DNA of 64,000 bases from Pseudomonas frederiksbergensis (GTDB taxonomy: Bacteria > Pseudomonadota > Gammaproteobacteria > Pseudomonadales > Pseudomonadaceae): contig NZ_CP142104.1 in assembly GCF_035751725.1 (NCBI RefSeq), positions 4,340,001 to 4,404,000 of the forward strand. Reading direction: 5' to 3'. Both the position numbers and the translations under genes were made by a program. The notes below the pieces were generated by a model. The model searched no databases, was not told where the DNA came from, and saw only the letters and a program-made list of their open reading frames with translations. The stretch's first letter is position 1; the number at the start of each line of letters is the position of its first letter. Shown here piece after piece: positions 1-8,422 of this stretch.

Positions 1-167
1 GGCGCGCTGACGACGATGCCCTCGGCCTGGGCCCACATTGGTTGCCAGAACATGACGTTGGCCAAGAGGAACGCCAGGCCGCGCTTGGGCATGCCGAGGA
101 ACCGCTCGCGGTTTTTCAGGGCAGCAGAAGGTTGGCGGGCCAGGAAGGCGTATTGGCGGTCGTCCAT
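1..167 (-). CDS. TpsA-type filamentous haemagglutinin/exoprotein, N-terminal fragment (runs off window)
   Basis: Only the first 55 codons are present; the gene continues past the left edge. The ATG at 165-167 lies 21 nt after the stop of the tpsB-like gene on the same strand. The peptide starts MDDRQYAFLARQPSAALKNR, then has a basic stretch (MPKRG), a hydrophobic segment (LAFLLANVMFW) and a small-residue cleavage-like site (WAQAEG). This long, late-starting signal peptide is typical of large two-partner-secretion exoproteins. The pairing with tpsB is the main support. The effector type (adhesin or contact-dependent toxin) cannot be seen here. Confidence 0.75.
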   Translation of the reverse strand, partial: MDDRQYAFLARQPSAALKNRERFLGMPKRGLAFLLANVMFWQPMWAQAEGIVVSA

Positions 168-188
168 GATCGGGTCTCGTGCAGCGAA

Positions 189-1895
189 TTAGATGGATAG
201 GTCGAGGCGGAAGTAGATCGGCGCTTCGCGCTCGGTCAGGGCGTCCGGACGTTCCAGGGAATGGGCGAAGGTGACGCTGGCGCTCAGGTGTTGGCCGCGG
301 GCAAACAGCTCCAACGAGTTGCTCGACATGCGTCCGTGCTGATCGCCGTTGTAGCGATCGCCCCGAATGACGCCCTGGTCGTAACCGAGGCTGGTGCCGT
401 ACTCGGCGAACACCGGGCGCAGCCATTCCAGGGTCACCGGGCGGCTCCAGCGCAGGTCGTTGCGCCAGTAGCCGCCGCTGTCGCCGGACAGCGACTGATC
501 CTTGTAGCCACGGATCGAAGACTGTCCGCCCAGGCTCATGCGTTGCGGGCTGAACAACACGTCTTCACTGCGCTGGCCGGTCATCAGGCTGCTGAAGCTG
601 AAGGACTCGCCCCACACCTTGAACGGTTGCAGATAGCTGGCGGTGGCGGTGTATTTGCGGTAGCGGGCATCGGCCTGGCCGGGACCCGGATCGTTGTCGC
701 CCTGGGCATCGAAAGCGCCGATGCCTTGCTGCACGCCCAAGTCCAGGTTGACGAAAGCGTTGCCGACCCGGCGACCGTGGTTGATGCCGAACTGGCCCTC
801 ACTGAGGCGATTGCTGCTGACATCGAGTTTGCTGTCCTCGATGTAGCTGTTGGTACGCAGGTAGGCCAGGCCGGTGTTGAGTGAGGTTTTGCTCACGGCG
901 TCGCGGTGGATCACCCGCTCGACGCGCAGCTGATGGTTCTGGCTGTCGCCGGTCTGCTTGAAGTTGAAGCCGTTGGCCGGGATCTGCGAGCGGTATTCGC
1001 TCTGGCTGTAGGTGTAGCTAAAGTTCCACCAGCCCCAGGGCAGGTTGTAATACAGCATGGCGTTGTTGGAGGTGTGCTGGTGGTCGGTCATGGCATCGTG
1101 ACCGCCGCGCAACATCAACTGATCGGCCAGCCCCAACGGGCTGTCCCATTCGAAACTGGTGCCCCACTGTTGTTCGCCGGTGCTGCGCTGGCCGTCGTTG
1201 CTGCGGGACAAACCGGCGCGCCACGGCTTTTGCGGATCGTTGGTGACCAATACTTGGCTGCCGCCGACGTTCTGGCCGGGGGTCAGCTCCATTTTGGCCT
1301 GGTTGGACGGCAGGCGGTTGAGCTGGTCCACCAGTTGCTCGATTTCCCGCAGGTTGACCAACTCCCCGGTCTCGCCGGGAAACGCCATCGCCAATTCCCG
1401 CTCGGACAACCCGCTGTTTTCGGCGCCCTTCAGGCCTTCCAGTCGCCCCTCGACCACCAGCACCTGCAAATGGCCGCTGGAAAGATACTGTTGCGGCAAA
1501 TACGCCCGGCTGGTGACCAGGCCTTTTTCGATGTAGTGATCGGTGATGACTTTAAGCAGTTCGTTGAGCTGCGGCACGCCCAGGCATTGGCCGATGTAGG
1601 GCTTGAGCAAACGTTCCCGATCGCTGGCGGACAAACTGTCGGCGCCTTTGAGTTCGATGGACTTGATGGGGAAGCAACGGGTATCGGCAGGCGCTGTCGG
1701 TTGGGTAGGCTTCGCCTCCTTGCCCGGCAGGTCCTTGAGTTCTTCGAGGCGCCGACGCTGCTCTTCGAGCAAGCGATTCTGGCGTTCGCGGATCAGGTCA
1801 GTGTCACCAGGAGTCGGGGCGGCGTTAGCAAGGGAAAGCGGAGAAAGGCACAGCAAAGCCACGCACAACCTCGCCCAAGGGGCGGGTGAGAACAT
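189..1895 (-). CDS. Two-partner secretion outer-membrane transporter, TpsB (ShlB/FhaC/HecB family)
   Basis: Omp85-superfamily beta-barrel that secretes its TpsA partner across the outer membrane. The protein has 568 aa, the usual family size. A signal peptide spans residues 1-26 (cleavage near ANAA). A charged helix at about 33-56, rich in Arg/Glu, matches the plug helix H1. A POTRA domain starts near C74 and runs to about 155. The rest is the barrel, with the conserved RGY of the L6 lid loop near residue 462. It ends in an aromatic/hydrophobic beta-signal-like strand (YFRLDLSI). GAGGGA lies upstream of the ATG, and a good sigma70 promoter lies at 1937-1965. The exoprotein gene follows 21 nt downstream, so they form an operon. 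Confidence 0.93.
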   Translation of the reverse strand: MFSPAPWARLCVALLCLSPLSLANAAPTPGDTDLIRERQNRLLEEQRRRLEELKDLPGKEAKPTQPTAPADTRCFPIKSIELKGADSLSASDRERLLKPYIGQCLGVPQLNELLKVITDHYIEKGLVTSRAYLPQQYLSSGHLQVLVVEGRLEGLKGAENSGLSERELAMAFPGETGELVNLREIEQLVDQLNRLPSNQAKMELTPGQNVGGSQVLVTNDPQKPWRAGLSRSNDGQRSTGEQQWGTSFEWDSPLGLADQLMLRGGHDAMTDHQHTSNNAMLYYNLPWGWWNFSYTYSQSEYRSQIPANGFNFKQTGDSQNHQLRVERVIHRDAVSKTSLNTGLAYLRTNSYIEDSKLDVSSNRLSEGQFGINHGRRVGNAFVNLDLGVQQGIGAFDAQGDNDPGPGQADARYRKYTATASYLQPFKVWGESFSFSSLMTGQRSEDVLFSPQRMSLGGQSSIRGYKDQSLSGDSGGYWRNDLRWSRPVTLEWLRPVFAEYGTSLGYDQGVIRGDRYNGDQHGRMSSNSLELFARGQHLSASVTFAHSLERPDALTEREAPIYFRLDLSI

Positions 1896-1936
1896 GTTCG
1901 ATCCCTCGACAGAAATGACATCAAAATAGTGGCGCG

Positions 1937-1965
1937 ATATTAATGAGCCATCATTTTGACGTCAA
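1937..1965 (-). promoter_or_regulatory. Sigma70-type promoter for the tps operon
   Basis: On the minus strand, TTGACG (1960-1965) and TAATAT (1937-1942) are separated by exactly 17 nt, about 40 nt upstream of the tpsB start codon. Both hexamers are close to consensus. Confidence 0.6.
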
Positions 1966-2136
1966 CCAAACGTGCATATTTCGAGGTGATTGGCCTAGCC
2001 GTACGTCTGGAATGAACCGGTACTGGAACGCGAAATCCGCCACGTCCAAGGTCGACGCCATAACGATCAAATGAACTTCCCCGTGCACCCCGGCCTCAAC
2101 CGAATAACAGCCCAACAAGAAGTACGAGGCCCAGCC

Positions 2137-2412
2137 ATGAAGACCCTCATCAAACTCACCCTCGCCGCCACTCTCGCCTGCGCCCTGCCCGCCTGGGCCA
2201 CTTGCACACCTGAGGAGGCGACCATCAAACGCGAGCAACTGGCGGATAAGGTTGCCAAGCTCACCGAGCAGGACCCCTCCAAAGCAAAAGAGATGAATGA
2301 CGAACTGCAGGCCATGAACATGGAGACATCCAGCAAGGATGTGCCGGACAAGTGCCAGTTGATCGACAAGCGCTTGAAGGAAATGGAAGAGGCGCAGAAG
2401 AAGGCGGAGTGA
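2137..2412 (+). CDS. Small periplasmic protein of unknown function
   Basis: 91 aa. A clear signal peptide (MKTLIKLTLAATLACALPAWA) is followed by a highly charged helical mature part of about 70 residues, with only two cysteines (near the mature N-terminus and mid-chain DKC). These could form a disulphide. The Glu/Lys-rich heptad-like pattern suggests a coiled coil. It is monocistronic, divergent from the tps operon, and followed by a bidirectional terminator. I do not recognise a named family; it recalls small DUF1090-type periplasmic proteins, without firm support. Confidence 0.75.
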   Translation: MKTLIKLTLAATLACALPAWATCTPEEATIKREQLADKVAKLTEQDPSKAKEMNDELQAMNMETSSKDVPDKCQLIDKRLKEMEEAQKKAE

Positions 2413-2439
2413 TTGCTGAACTCAGGACAGCGGGCTTCT

Positions 2440-2467
2440 GTGGCGAGGGAGCTTGCTCCCTCGCCAC
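2440..2467. repeat. REP palindrome
   Basis: Perfect 28-bp palindrome GTGGCGAGGGAGCT plus complement, in the gap between two genes. The same core recurs at 18744, 26950 and 48116, with a variant at 40771. Typical P. fluorescens REP sequence. Confidence 0.8.
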
Positions 2468-2482
2468 GGGTCAGTTACGCAT

Positions 2483-2512
2483 AAAAAAACCGGACTCAAG
2501 GTCCGGTCTTTT
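2483..2512. terminator. Bidirectional rho-independent terminator
   Basis: Stem ACCGGAC/GTCCGGT (2489-2495 and 2501-2507) with a 5-nt loop, A7 on one side and CTTTTC on the other. It sits between the small periplasmic gene and the convergent helicase gene and can serve both. Confidence 0.8.
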
Positions 2513-2532
2513 CATGCAGCGCTAACGCCAAC

Positions 2533-3879
2533 TCACTCAGCCGCCGGCGCCTCTGGCTTGCGGCGCTTGAGCGGGGCCATGCCGTCCTTGCTGACCAGCG
2601 ACGGGGCGTCGGTCTTCGGACGGTTGGCGGTCTTGCGCTTGGTCGGGGCCTTGGCGCCGGTCTTTTTCTTGTCGCCCTTGCCGTCGACCTTTTTCTTCTT
2701 CACGCCAACGGCCTTGCCCGACGCCTTGACCTTTTTCGGTCCGCTGTAGGCACCTTTGACTTCCTTGATGGTGCGGCGCTCGAAGCTCTGCTTGAGGTAG
2801 CGCTCGATGCTCGACATCAGGTTCCAGTCGCCGTGGCAGATCAACGAGATCGCCAGGCCGTCATTGCCGGCACGGCCAGTACGACCGATGCGGTGCACAT
2901 ATTCGTCGCCGCTGCGAGGCATGTCGAAGTTGATGACCATGTCCAGGCCATCCACGTCCAGGCCACGTGCGGCAACGTCGGTGGCGACGAGGATCTTCAC
3001 GCCGCCCTGCTTGAGGCGGTCGATGGCCAGCTTGCGGTCTTTCTGGTCTTTCTCGCCGTGCAGCACGAACGCTTTGTATTCCTGGGCGACGAGGCGGCCG
3101 TATATGCGGTCGGCCATGGCCCGGGTATTGGTGAAGACGATGGCCTTTTCGTAGGTCTCGTTGGCCAGCAACCAATTCACGATCTGCTCTTTGTGCTGGT
3201 TGTGGTCAGCCGTGATGATCTGCTGGCGGGTGGTGGAGTTCAGTTGGCTGACCGCGTTGAGCTGCAGGTGCTCAGGGTTGTTCAGCACCTTGGCGATCAT
3301 CTCGCGCAAGCCCGAACCGCCGGTAGTGGCGGAGAACAGCATGGTCTGCTGACGGTTCACGCATTCGTCCACCAAGCGCTGCACGTCTTCGGCAAAGCCC
3401 ATGTCGAGCATGCGGTCGGCTTCGTCGAGTACCAGCACTTCGACTTCCTTGAGGTCGAGGTTGCCGGCGTTCAGTTGTTCGATCATCCGTCCCGGTGTGC
3501 CGATCAGGATGTCCGGCACCTTGCGCAGCATGGCGGCCTGGACCTTGAAATCTTCGCCGCCAGTGATCAGGCCCGACTTGATGAAGGTGAACTGCGAGAA
3601 GCGCTCCACTTCCTTCAAGGTCTGCTGGGCCAGCTCGCGGGTTGGCAGCAGGATCAGCGTCTTGATGCTGACACGGACCTTGGCCGGGCCGATCAGGCGA
3701 TTGAGGATCGGCAGCACGAACGCGGCGGTCTTGCCGCTGCCGGTTTGCGCCGTCACCCGCAGGTCACGCCCTTGGAGCGCGAGCGGAATAGCCGCTGCCT
3801 GCACCGGCGTTGGCTCGACAAATTTAAGCTCGGCCACGGCTTTGAGCAGGCGTTCGTGCAGGGCGAATTGGGAAAACAC
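2533..3879 (-). CDS. DEAD-box ATP-dependent RNA helicase (SrmB/RhlE-like)
   Basis: 448 aa from a GTG start at 3877-3879, chosen because GAGG lies 8 nt upstream and translation begins VFSQFALHERLL, the normal helicase N-terminus. The same frame stays open upstream opposite the MscS gene, but that part has no helicase sequence. Motifs in order: Q motif (EPTPVQ), I (AQTGSGKT), Ia (PTRELAQ), GG, Ib (TPGR), II (DEAD), III (SAT), V (ATDVAARGLD) and VI (HRIGRTGRAG). A Lys-rich tail of about 75 residues is likely to bind RNA. Its role is RNA remodelling, probably ribosome assembly or mRNA decay. The exact orthologue (srmB versus an rhlE paralogue) is uncertain. Confidence 0.92.
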   Translation of the reverse strand: MFSQFALHERLLKAVAELKFVEPTPVQAAAIPLALQGRDLRVTAQTGSGKTAAFVLPILNRLIGPAKVRVSIKTLILLPTRELAQQTLKEVERFSQFTFIKSGLITGGEDFKVQAAMLRKVPDILIGTPGRMIEQLNAGNLDLKEVEVLVLDEADRMLDMGFAEDVQRLVDECVNRQQTMLFSATTGGSGLREMIAKVLNNPEHLQLNAVSQLNSTTRQQIITADHNQHKEQIVNWLLANETYEKAIVFTNTRAMADRIYGRLVAQEYKAFVLHGEKDQKDRKLAIDRLKQGGVKILVATDVAARGLDVDGLDMVINFDMPRSGDEYVHRIGRTGRAGNDGLAISLICHGDWNLMSSIERYLKQSFERRTIKEVKGAYSGPKKVKASGKAVGVKKKKVDGKGDKKKTGAKAPTKRKTANRPKTDAPSLVSKDGMAPLKRRKPEAPAAE

Positions 3880-4071
3880 GGGTGCTACCTCGAAGAAATG
3901 CAAAAAAACAGCTGCATAGGGTAACGGTTTCGAGCGCGAAGGCCGAGTTTCTTTGTGCAAACGGCAGCAAATCAGCGTGTTTTCATGATTGGATTCGCGA
4001 TCAACGGTCACTTCGCGGCGCTTAAATGCTCTAATTCGCCCCATCGCGCTCACAGAAGAACCGTCTCGCCC

Positions 4072-5361
4072 ATGGATATCAAACAACTCTGGCTCAACCT
4101 CCAGGATTTCTGGGGCGCCTTGGATAAACATCCGCTGCTGCATTCCGGTCTTGCGCTGGTTTTGCTGGTGGCGATCGCCCTGGTGCTCGGGCGCGTGGCG
4201 CGCTACCTGATCCTGCACGGCGCCAAGCTGATCGGCCGCCAGCCGGCCCTGCATTGGGTCAACGACCTGCGCCAGAACAAAGTCTTCCACCGCCTGGCGC
4301 AGACCACGCCGTCGCTGATCATTCAGTTCGGCCTGCACCTGGTGCCGGGGTTGAGCAAGACCAGCATGATTTTCCTCGGCAACGTCGCGCTGTCCTTCAC
4401 CATCCTGTTCATGTTGCTCGCCATCAGTGCGCTGCTCAGCGCCCTGCTGGACGTCTATGCTCGCACCGAACATGCGCGCACCCGCTCGATCAAGGGCTAT
4501 GTGCAACTGACAAAAATGGTGCTCTACGTCTTTGGCGCGATCATCATTGTCGCCACGCTGATCGACCGCTCGCCCCTGTTGCTGCTGTCGGGCCTGGGTG
4601 CGATGTCGGCGGTGATCCTGTTGGTCTACAAGGACACGCTGCTGTCGTTCGTCGCCAGCGTGCAGTTGACCAGCAACGACATGCTGCGGGTCGGCGACTG
4701 GATCGAGATGCCGCAAGTGGGCGCCGACGGTGATGTGGTGGACATCACGTTGCACACGGTGAAGGTGCAGAACTTCGACAAGACCATCGTCTCGATCCCG
4801 ACCTGGCGGTTGATGTCCGAGTCGTTCAAGAACTGGCGCGGCATGCAGCAATCCGGCGGACGGCGGATCAAGCGCAGCCTGTTTATCGACGCCAGCGGCG
4901 TGCGCTTCCTGCATGACGACGAAGAGCAGCGCCTGTCCCAGGTGCGCCTGCTGACCGATTACATCGGCCGCAAACAGGCGGAGCTCAAGGCCTGGAACGA
5001 AGCCCAGGGCAACGTTGCGGCGATGTCGGCCAACCGTCGGCGCATGACCAACCTGGGTACATTCCGCGCCTACGCCCTGGCCTATCTGAAAAGCCATCCC
5101 GAGATCCAGCCGAACATGACCTGCATGGTCCGCCAGCTACAGACCACCGCCCAGGGCATTCCGCTGGAAATCTACTGCTTCACCGGCACCACGGTATGGG
5201 CCGACTACGAGCGCATCCAGGGGGATATTTTCGATTACCTGCTGGCGGTGATGCCTGAGTTCGGCTTGGGCTTGTACCAGCAGCCGAGCGGCACGGATTT
5301 GCGGGCGGGGTTGTTGGCCATCAAACCGGACGTCAAGGCAGTCGAACGCTTGGAAAGCTGA
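4072..5361 (+). CDS. MscS-family mechanosensitive ion channel, YbdG/MscM type
   Basis: 429 aa. Several hydrophobic segments occupy the first 190 residues (roughly 22-45, 75-95, 102-130, 143-165). Then comes the pore-lining MscS helix region (SGLGAMSAVILLVYKDTLL), the beta domain (SNDMLRVGDWIEMP) and a long cytosolic C-terminal domain. Stretches such as GRRIKRS, RRMTNLGTFRAY and PLEIYCFT closely resemble E. coli YbdG. This class gates small conductances on mild hypo-osmotic shock. The start ATG is in the divergent gap with the helicase. It is separated by 156 nt from the biosynthetic operon downstream and is probably unrelated to it. Confidence 0.93.
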   Translation: MDIKQLWLNLQDFWGALDKHPLLHSGLALVLLVAIALVLGRVARYLILHGAKLIGRQPALHWVNDLRQNKVFHRLAQTTPSLIIQFGLHLVPGLSKTSMIFLGNVALSFTILFMLLAISALLSALLDVYARTEHARTRSIKGYVQLTKMVLYVFGAIIIVATLIDRSPLLLLSGLGAMSAVILLVYKDTLLSFVASVQLTSNDMLRVGDWIEMPQVGADGDVVDITLHTVKVQNFDKTIVSIPTWRLMSESFKNWRGMQQSGGRRIKRSLFIDASGVRFLHDDEEQRLSQVRLLTDYIGRKQAELKAWNEAQGNVAAMSANRRRMTNLGTFRAYALAYLKSHPEIQPNMTCMVRQLQTTAQGIPLEIYCFTGTTVWADYERIQGDIFDYLLAVMPEFGLGLYQQPSGTDLRAGLLAIKPDVKAVERLES

Positions 5362-5517
5362 ACGCTACGACTGGCAGATCGATCATGAATCGAATCAGCC
5401 GAAATACCGCTATGCCTTTAGTGGATTTCACTACGAGCGCGGACATATCTCGTCTATTTCCAAGTGTTTCAAACCATTAGCATCTTGCCTTCATTCATTG
5501 AGCGAAGGCGCTACAAC

Positions 5518-6897
5518 ATGTTATGGACGACAAAACTCACCCGTGAGTCTGCCTACGATGGATCGAATGCAGCAGCCGAGGCACTCGCCCTCTATGCTCA
5601 GGCCGATGCGTTCGCCCAGCCCAGCAGTTTTTATACCAGCAGCCCGTATCGGCGCCCCTCGCGACCTCAAGACATCAATGACTCGCTGCTTACCGAGAGC
5701 CTGAAAAGCAACCAACTTTCCAGCAGCCACCATTTGTTGGCGCAACGGTTGCTGTTGAACATCTACGAGCAAGACTTGGTTTTCCTCCCCAAGCCGCCCA
5801 TGGCGTTCAACCTGAAGGAGTTCAAGGACTTCTATGAGCCACAACACGTGGCGTTCGGTAAAAAGATCCGTCCCGTGCTGGAGAACTATGTCTACGGCTG
5901 GCTCAAGGAAGAAGTCCACATCAATGGCCCCTGGGAACTTGAATCGTTCCTGGCTCATACCGATAAAGTGTTGGAAGACGTCGCTCAATCCGACTCGAGA
6001 CTCTTTCAAGTACTGACCACCAGCCGAGACCCACAACGGGCGGCCAAGTTTTTCATGACCCAGTGCGCGGGGGACTTTCTCAGCGAAGCGTCTGCCATGG
6101 CCCGCAACGTACTGGGCAACTGCGGCGTCTATACCAGTGAGTTGTTCAAGATTCTGATCGACGAGTACGGCTATGGCGTGGACAAGAAGAAACACAGCAC
6201 GATCTTCGAGGACATGCTCAAGGCGATGGGCATGTCGCACCATGTCCATTACTACTGGCAGTTCTATACCGCCAGTTCGCTGTCATTGACCAACTACTTC
6301 CACTATGTGTCAGCCAACCATGGCGAGCTGTTCCGCTACATCGGCGCCATGTATTACACCGAAGCCACGCTGGCCTTGACGACCAAGCACCAGTCCCGTG
6401 CCATCCGGACAATCTTCGACAACACCGTACCCACCGAGTACTTCGACGAGCACTCGCATATCGACGTTCATCACGGACGGATGGCCTTGAAGCGCCTGAT
6501 CATTCCGATGATCGAACAGTTCGGCAACACGATCATTCCAGACCTGATCCGCGGTTTCGAGGAATTCAAACTGCTCCAGGACATCGCCGACGAAGAGCTC
6601 TATGCACATATCAAATGGCATGACGAGCTGGATGAACACCGTGCCCGCGCCGCAGAACTTCATGGCAAGCGCAATGTGGACATGCGCATCACCGAGTCGG
6701 AAAACGAGCTGTCGGTGCTGCACACCCATTCCAACGATGAATTGTTCTGGGTCGAGTCAGGCGAGCTGGACTTTGTCATGAGTCCCGAATTGTCGGTCCG
6801 ATTGAAGGCTGGCGAAGGCATCGTCATCCCCAAGGGGATGATTCATGGCACTTGCGTTACCAGCAAGACTTGCACTTACACCGTTACGGCAATTTGA
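5518..6897 (+). CDS. SznF-like haem-oxygenase-like diiron (HDO)/cupin fusion: putative N-oxygenase/N-nitroso-forming enzyme
   Basis: 459 aa from an ATG with AAGG 9 nt upstream; an in-frame GTG 54 nt earlier has no ribosome site. Seen: a helical N-terminal part (1-150), an HDO domain (about 155-335) with candidate ligands E190, E216, H226, E282, H312, D316, H319, and a C-terminal cupin (about 385-459) with H402-x-H404-x3-E408 and G-x5-P-x-G-x2-H443. Known: SznF/StzF has this domain order and length (about 471 aa). Its diiron centre hydroxylates N-methyl-arginine twice and its mononuclear-iron cupin rearranges the product to an N-nitrosourea. As I recall them, its ligands E189, E215, H225, E281, H311, D315, H318 and H407/H409/H448 have identical spacing within each domain. 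Inferred: dual-site oxidation of a guanidino or amino compound. No arginine N-methyltransferase lies nearby, so the substrate is open. First gene of a five-gene operon. Confidence 0.88.
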   Translation: MLWTTKLTRESAYDGSNAAAEALALYAQADAFAQPSSFYTSSPYRRPSRPQDINDSLLTESLKSNQLSSSHHLLAQRLLLNIYEQDLVFLPKPPMAFNLKEFKDFYEPQHVAFGKKIRPVLENYVYGWLKEEVHINGPWELESFLAHTDKVLEDVAQSDSRLFQVLTTSRDPQRAAKFFMTQCAGDFLSEASAMARNVLGNCGVYTSELFKILIDEYGYGVDKKKHSTIFEDMLKAMGMSHHVHYYWQFYTASSLSLTNYFHYVSANHGELFRYIGAMYYTEATLALTTKHQSRAIRTIFDNTVPTEYFDEHSHIDVHHGRMALKRLIIPMIEQFGNTIIPDLIRGFEEFKLLQDIADEELYAHIKWHDELDEHRARAAELHGKRNVDMRITESENELSVLHTHSNDELFWVESGELDFVMSPELSVRLKAGEGIVIPKGMIHGTCVTSKTCTYTVTAI

Positions 6898-6907
6898 GTG
6901 TCCCGCC

Positions 6908-7234
6908 ATGAAAGCTATCAGTCTGAACCTGGCCCATGTTCATTACGTGGCCGTGGATGAGAAAACCTATTTCCTCAAGCGGCATTCTCACTCAACGCAA
7001 CTACTGCCCACTGAGTGTCCCCATCGAGGCGGCCCGTTACACATGGGCGACGTCACGCAGGATGGGCAAAGCGTTATCTGCCCTTGGCATGACAACGCCT
7101 ACAAGCTGTGCAACCTGGAAAAGAAATCTCTGCCAACGGTACGTGTGCGTAACGTCATCAGCACCGTTGTCGGCGAAAACAACCGGTGCGTGCCGCTGCT
7201 TAAACTTTCTCGCCACGTTGAGTTAAGCCAATGA
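6908..7234 (+). CDS. Rieske-type [2Fe-2S] ferredoxin
   Basis: 108 aa. C37-P-H39 and C58-P-W-H61 form the Rieske CxH...CxxH cluster ligands (ECPHRGGPLHMGD and ICPWHDNAY). There is no catalytic oxygenase domain, so it is a stand-alone electron carrier, of the size of NirD-like or BphF-like Rieske ferredoxins. It starts 10 nt after the HDO-cupin gene, and its stop overlaps the MFS start (ATGA, 7231-7234), implying coupled translation. By position it probably reduces the diiron and/or cupin iron of the preceding enzyme. A cognate reductase is not in the operon and would be borrowed from the cell. Confidence 0.9.
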   Translation: MKAISLNLAHVHYVAVDEKTYFLKRHSHSTQLLPTECPHRGGPLHMGDVTQDGQSVICPWHDNAYKLCNLEKKSLPTVRVRNVISTVVGENNRCVPLLKLSRHVELSQ

Positions 7235-8412
7235 CCCATAAATCAACCTTAGGGGCGTTCTATTCGATCGTGACCCTTTTCACCGGCCTGGACATGGCGA
7301 TCGTCATCGCCATGGTCTGGTTTGGCCTGGAAACCACCGGCTCGACTTTTTTGGTGGGCGCGACGCTGTGCGTGGCAACCGTGGTGCCTTATCTCTGCGA
7401 GCAGTTCATCGGCAGGTTCTTTACCGTCGAACTGAGCATGCGACGGCTGCTTTATATCCGGCTCATCGCGTTCGGAGCCGTTCTCGGGCTGTCATTGACC
7501 GATGCAGCCCTGCTGCCGATCGGCTTCTTGGGCATCGCGTTCGTTGTGGGCGTCACCGACTATTTCACCATCAGTACCCTGGAGTCGAAAAACACCAAGC
7601 TGGTGCTGGCAGGCGTGACCAACAGCGACACGTCCGCGCGACTGATGCAAACCTCCATTCAGATCGGGGCCTTCGGCGGTGCGTTGCTGGGCGGAGTGAT
7701 CGTGGATGTCTTCTCGGTCAACCAGACCCTGCAGATCATCAGCGTGGCCGCTATCGTGTCGCTTGCAGCAATGCTGCTTGTTGCCGCGACGCCGACTCGC
7801 GACGACCCGGTACAAGCACCGCAAGCCAGTGCGGCGCTTGTCCGAAGCCTGCCGGCAAATCTGTACATCCTGATCATTGTCCTCAGCATGATTGGCTTCC
7901 ACATTGGCGCGTTCAACAGCCTCGTGCCCATTGTTTTCCAGAAGCTCAACGAGTGGAACGCAACCCTCTTCGGCGTTGCCAGTGGCCTGGCCGGCCTGGG
8001 TGCCTTCAGCGCTGCCGTGTTGCCGCGAATCAAGCTCAACAGCTACAGCGCCATACTGCTGGTGGTCCTGGCCGACGTCGCGATCGTTTATCTCCAGAAC
8101 CTCTACGTGATGATGGCCGCAGCGTTCCTGCTGGGCTTTTGCATCAACAGCTTGAGGATCCAGCTGCGCAAGACGCTGATCGAGTCAGCACCCAATGCCC
8201 GGACCGCCGACGTCATTGCCGCCAAAAGCTCGCTCTATTACCTGCTGGTCAGTGGCTCGGCGCCCATGATCCTGACCTTTTTCACCACGTCGGGCTTGTT
8301 GGGTATCGAAGGTGCGCGCCTGCTGATGATCGTGTCCGCCGCATTGCTGGGATGTGCCGTGCTGGTGTGGAACCTCAGCCCTGCCGCCACCCACACAGTC
8401 ACTGCCGAATAG
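7231..8412 (+). CDS. MFS transporter, probable product exporter
   Basis: 393 aa, almost wholly hydrophobic with about 11-12 membrane helices and a central hydrophilic break near 190-205 (TPTRDDPVQAPQ) that separates the two six-helix halves. It belongs to the major facilitator superfamily by architecture. The sequence is divergent, with no clear sugar- or drug-family signature motif. It overlaps the Rieske gene by 4 nt and is followed 10 nt later by the ATP-grasp gene. Position inside a biosynthetic operon suggests efflux of the product or a toxic intermediate; uptake of a precursor is the alternative. Confidence 0.88.
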   Translation: MTHKSTLGAFYSIVTLFTGLDMAIVIAMVWFGLETTGSTFLVGATLCVATVVPYLCEQFIGRFFTVELSMRRLLYIRLIAFGAVLGLSLTDAALLPIGFLGIAFVVGVTDYFTISTLESKNTKLVLAGVTNSDTSARLMQTSIQIGAFGGALLGGVIVDVFSVNQTLQIISVAAIVSLAAMLLVAATPTRDDPVQAPQASAALVRSLPANLYILIIVLSMIGFHIGAFNSLVPIVFQKLNEWNATLFGVASGLAGLGAFSAAVLPRIKLNSYSAILLVVLADVAIVYLQNLYVMMAAAFLLGFCINSLRIQLRKTLIESAPNARTADVIAAKSSLYYLLVSGSAPMILTFFTTSGLLGIEGARLLMIVSAALLGCAVLVWNLSPAATHTVTAE

Positions 8413-8422
8413 GAATCGCCAA

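Noticed and set aside
2533..5097. A single 854-codon frame covering the helicase and the region opposite mscS
   Set aside because: The N-terminal 400 residues are the antisense of mscS and its leader and resemble no protein. A GTG with a good ribosome site at 3879 gives a normal helicase.
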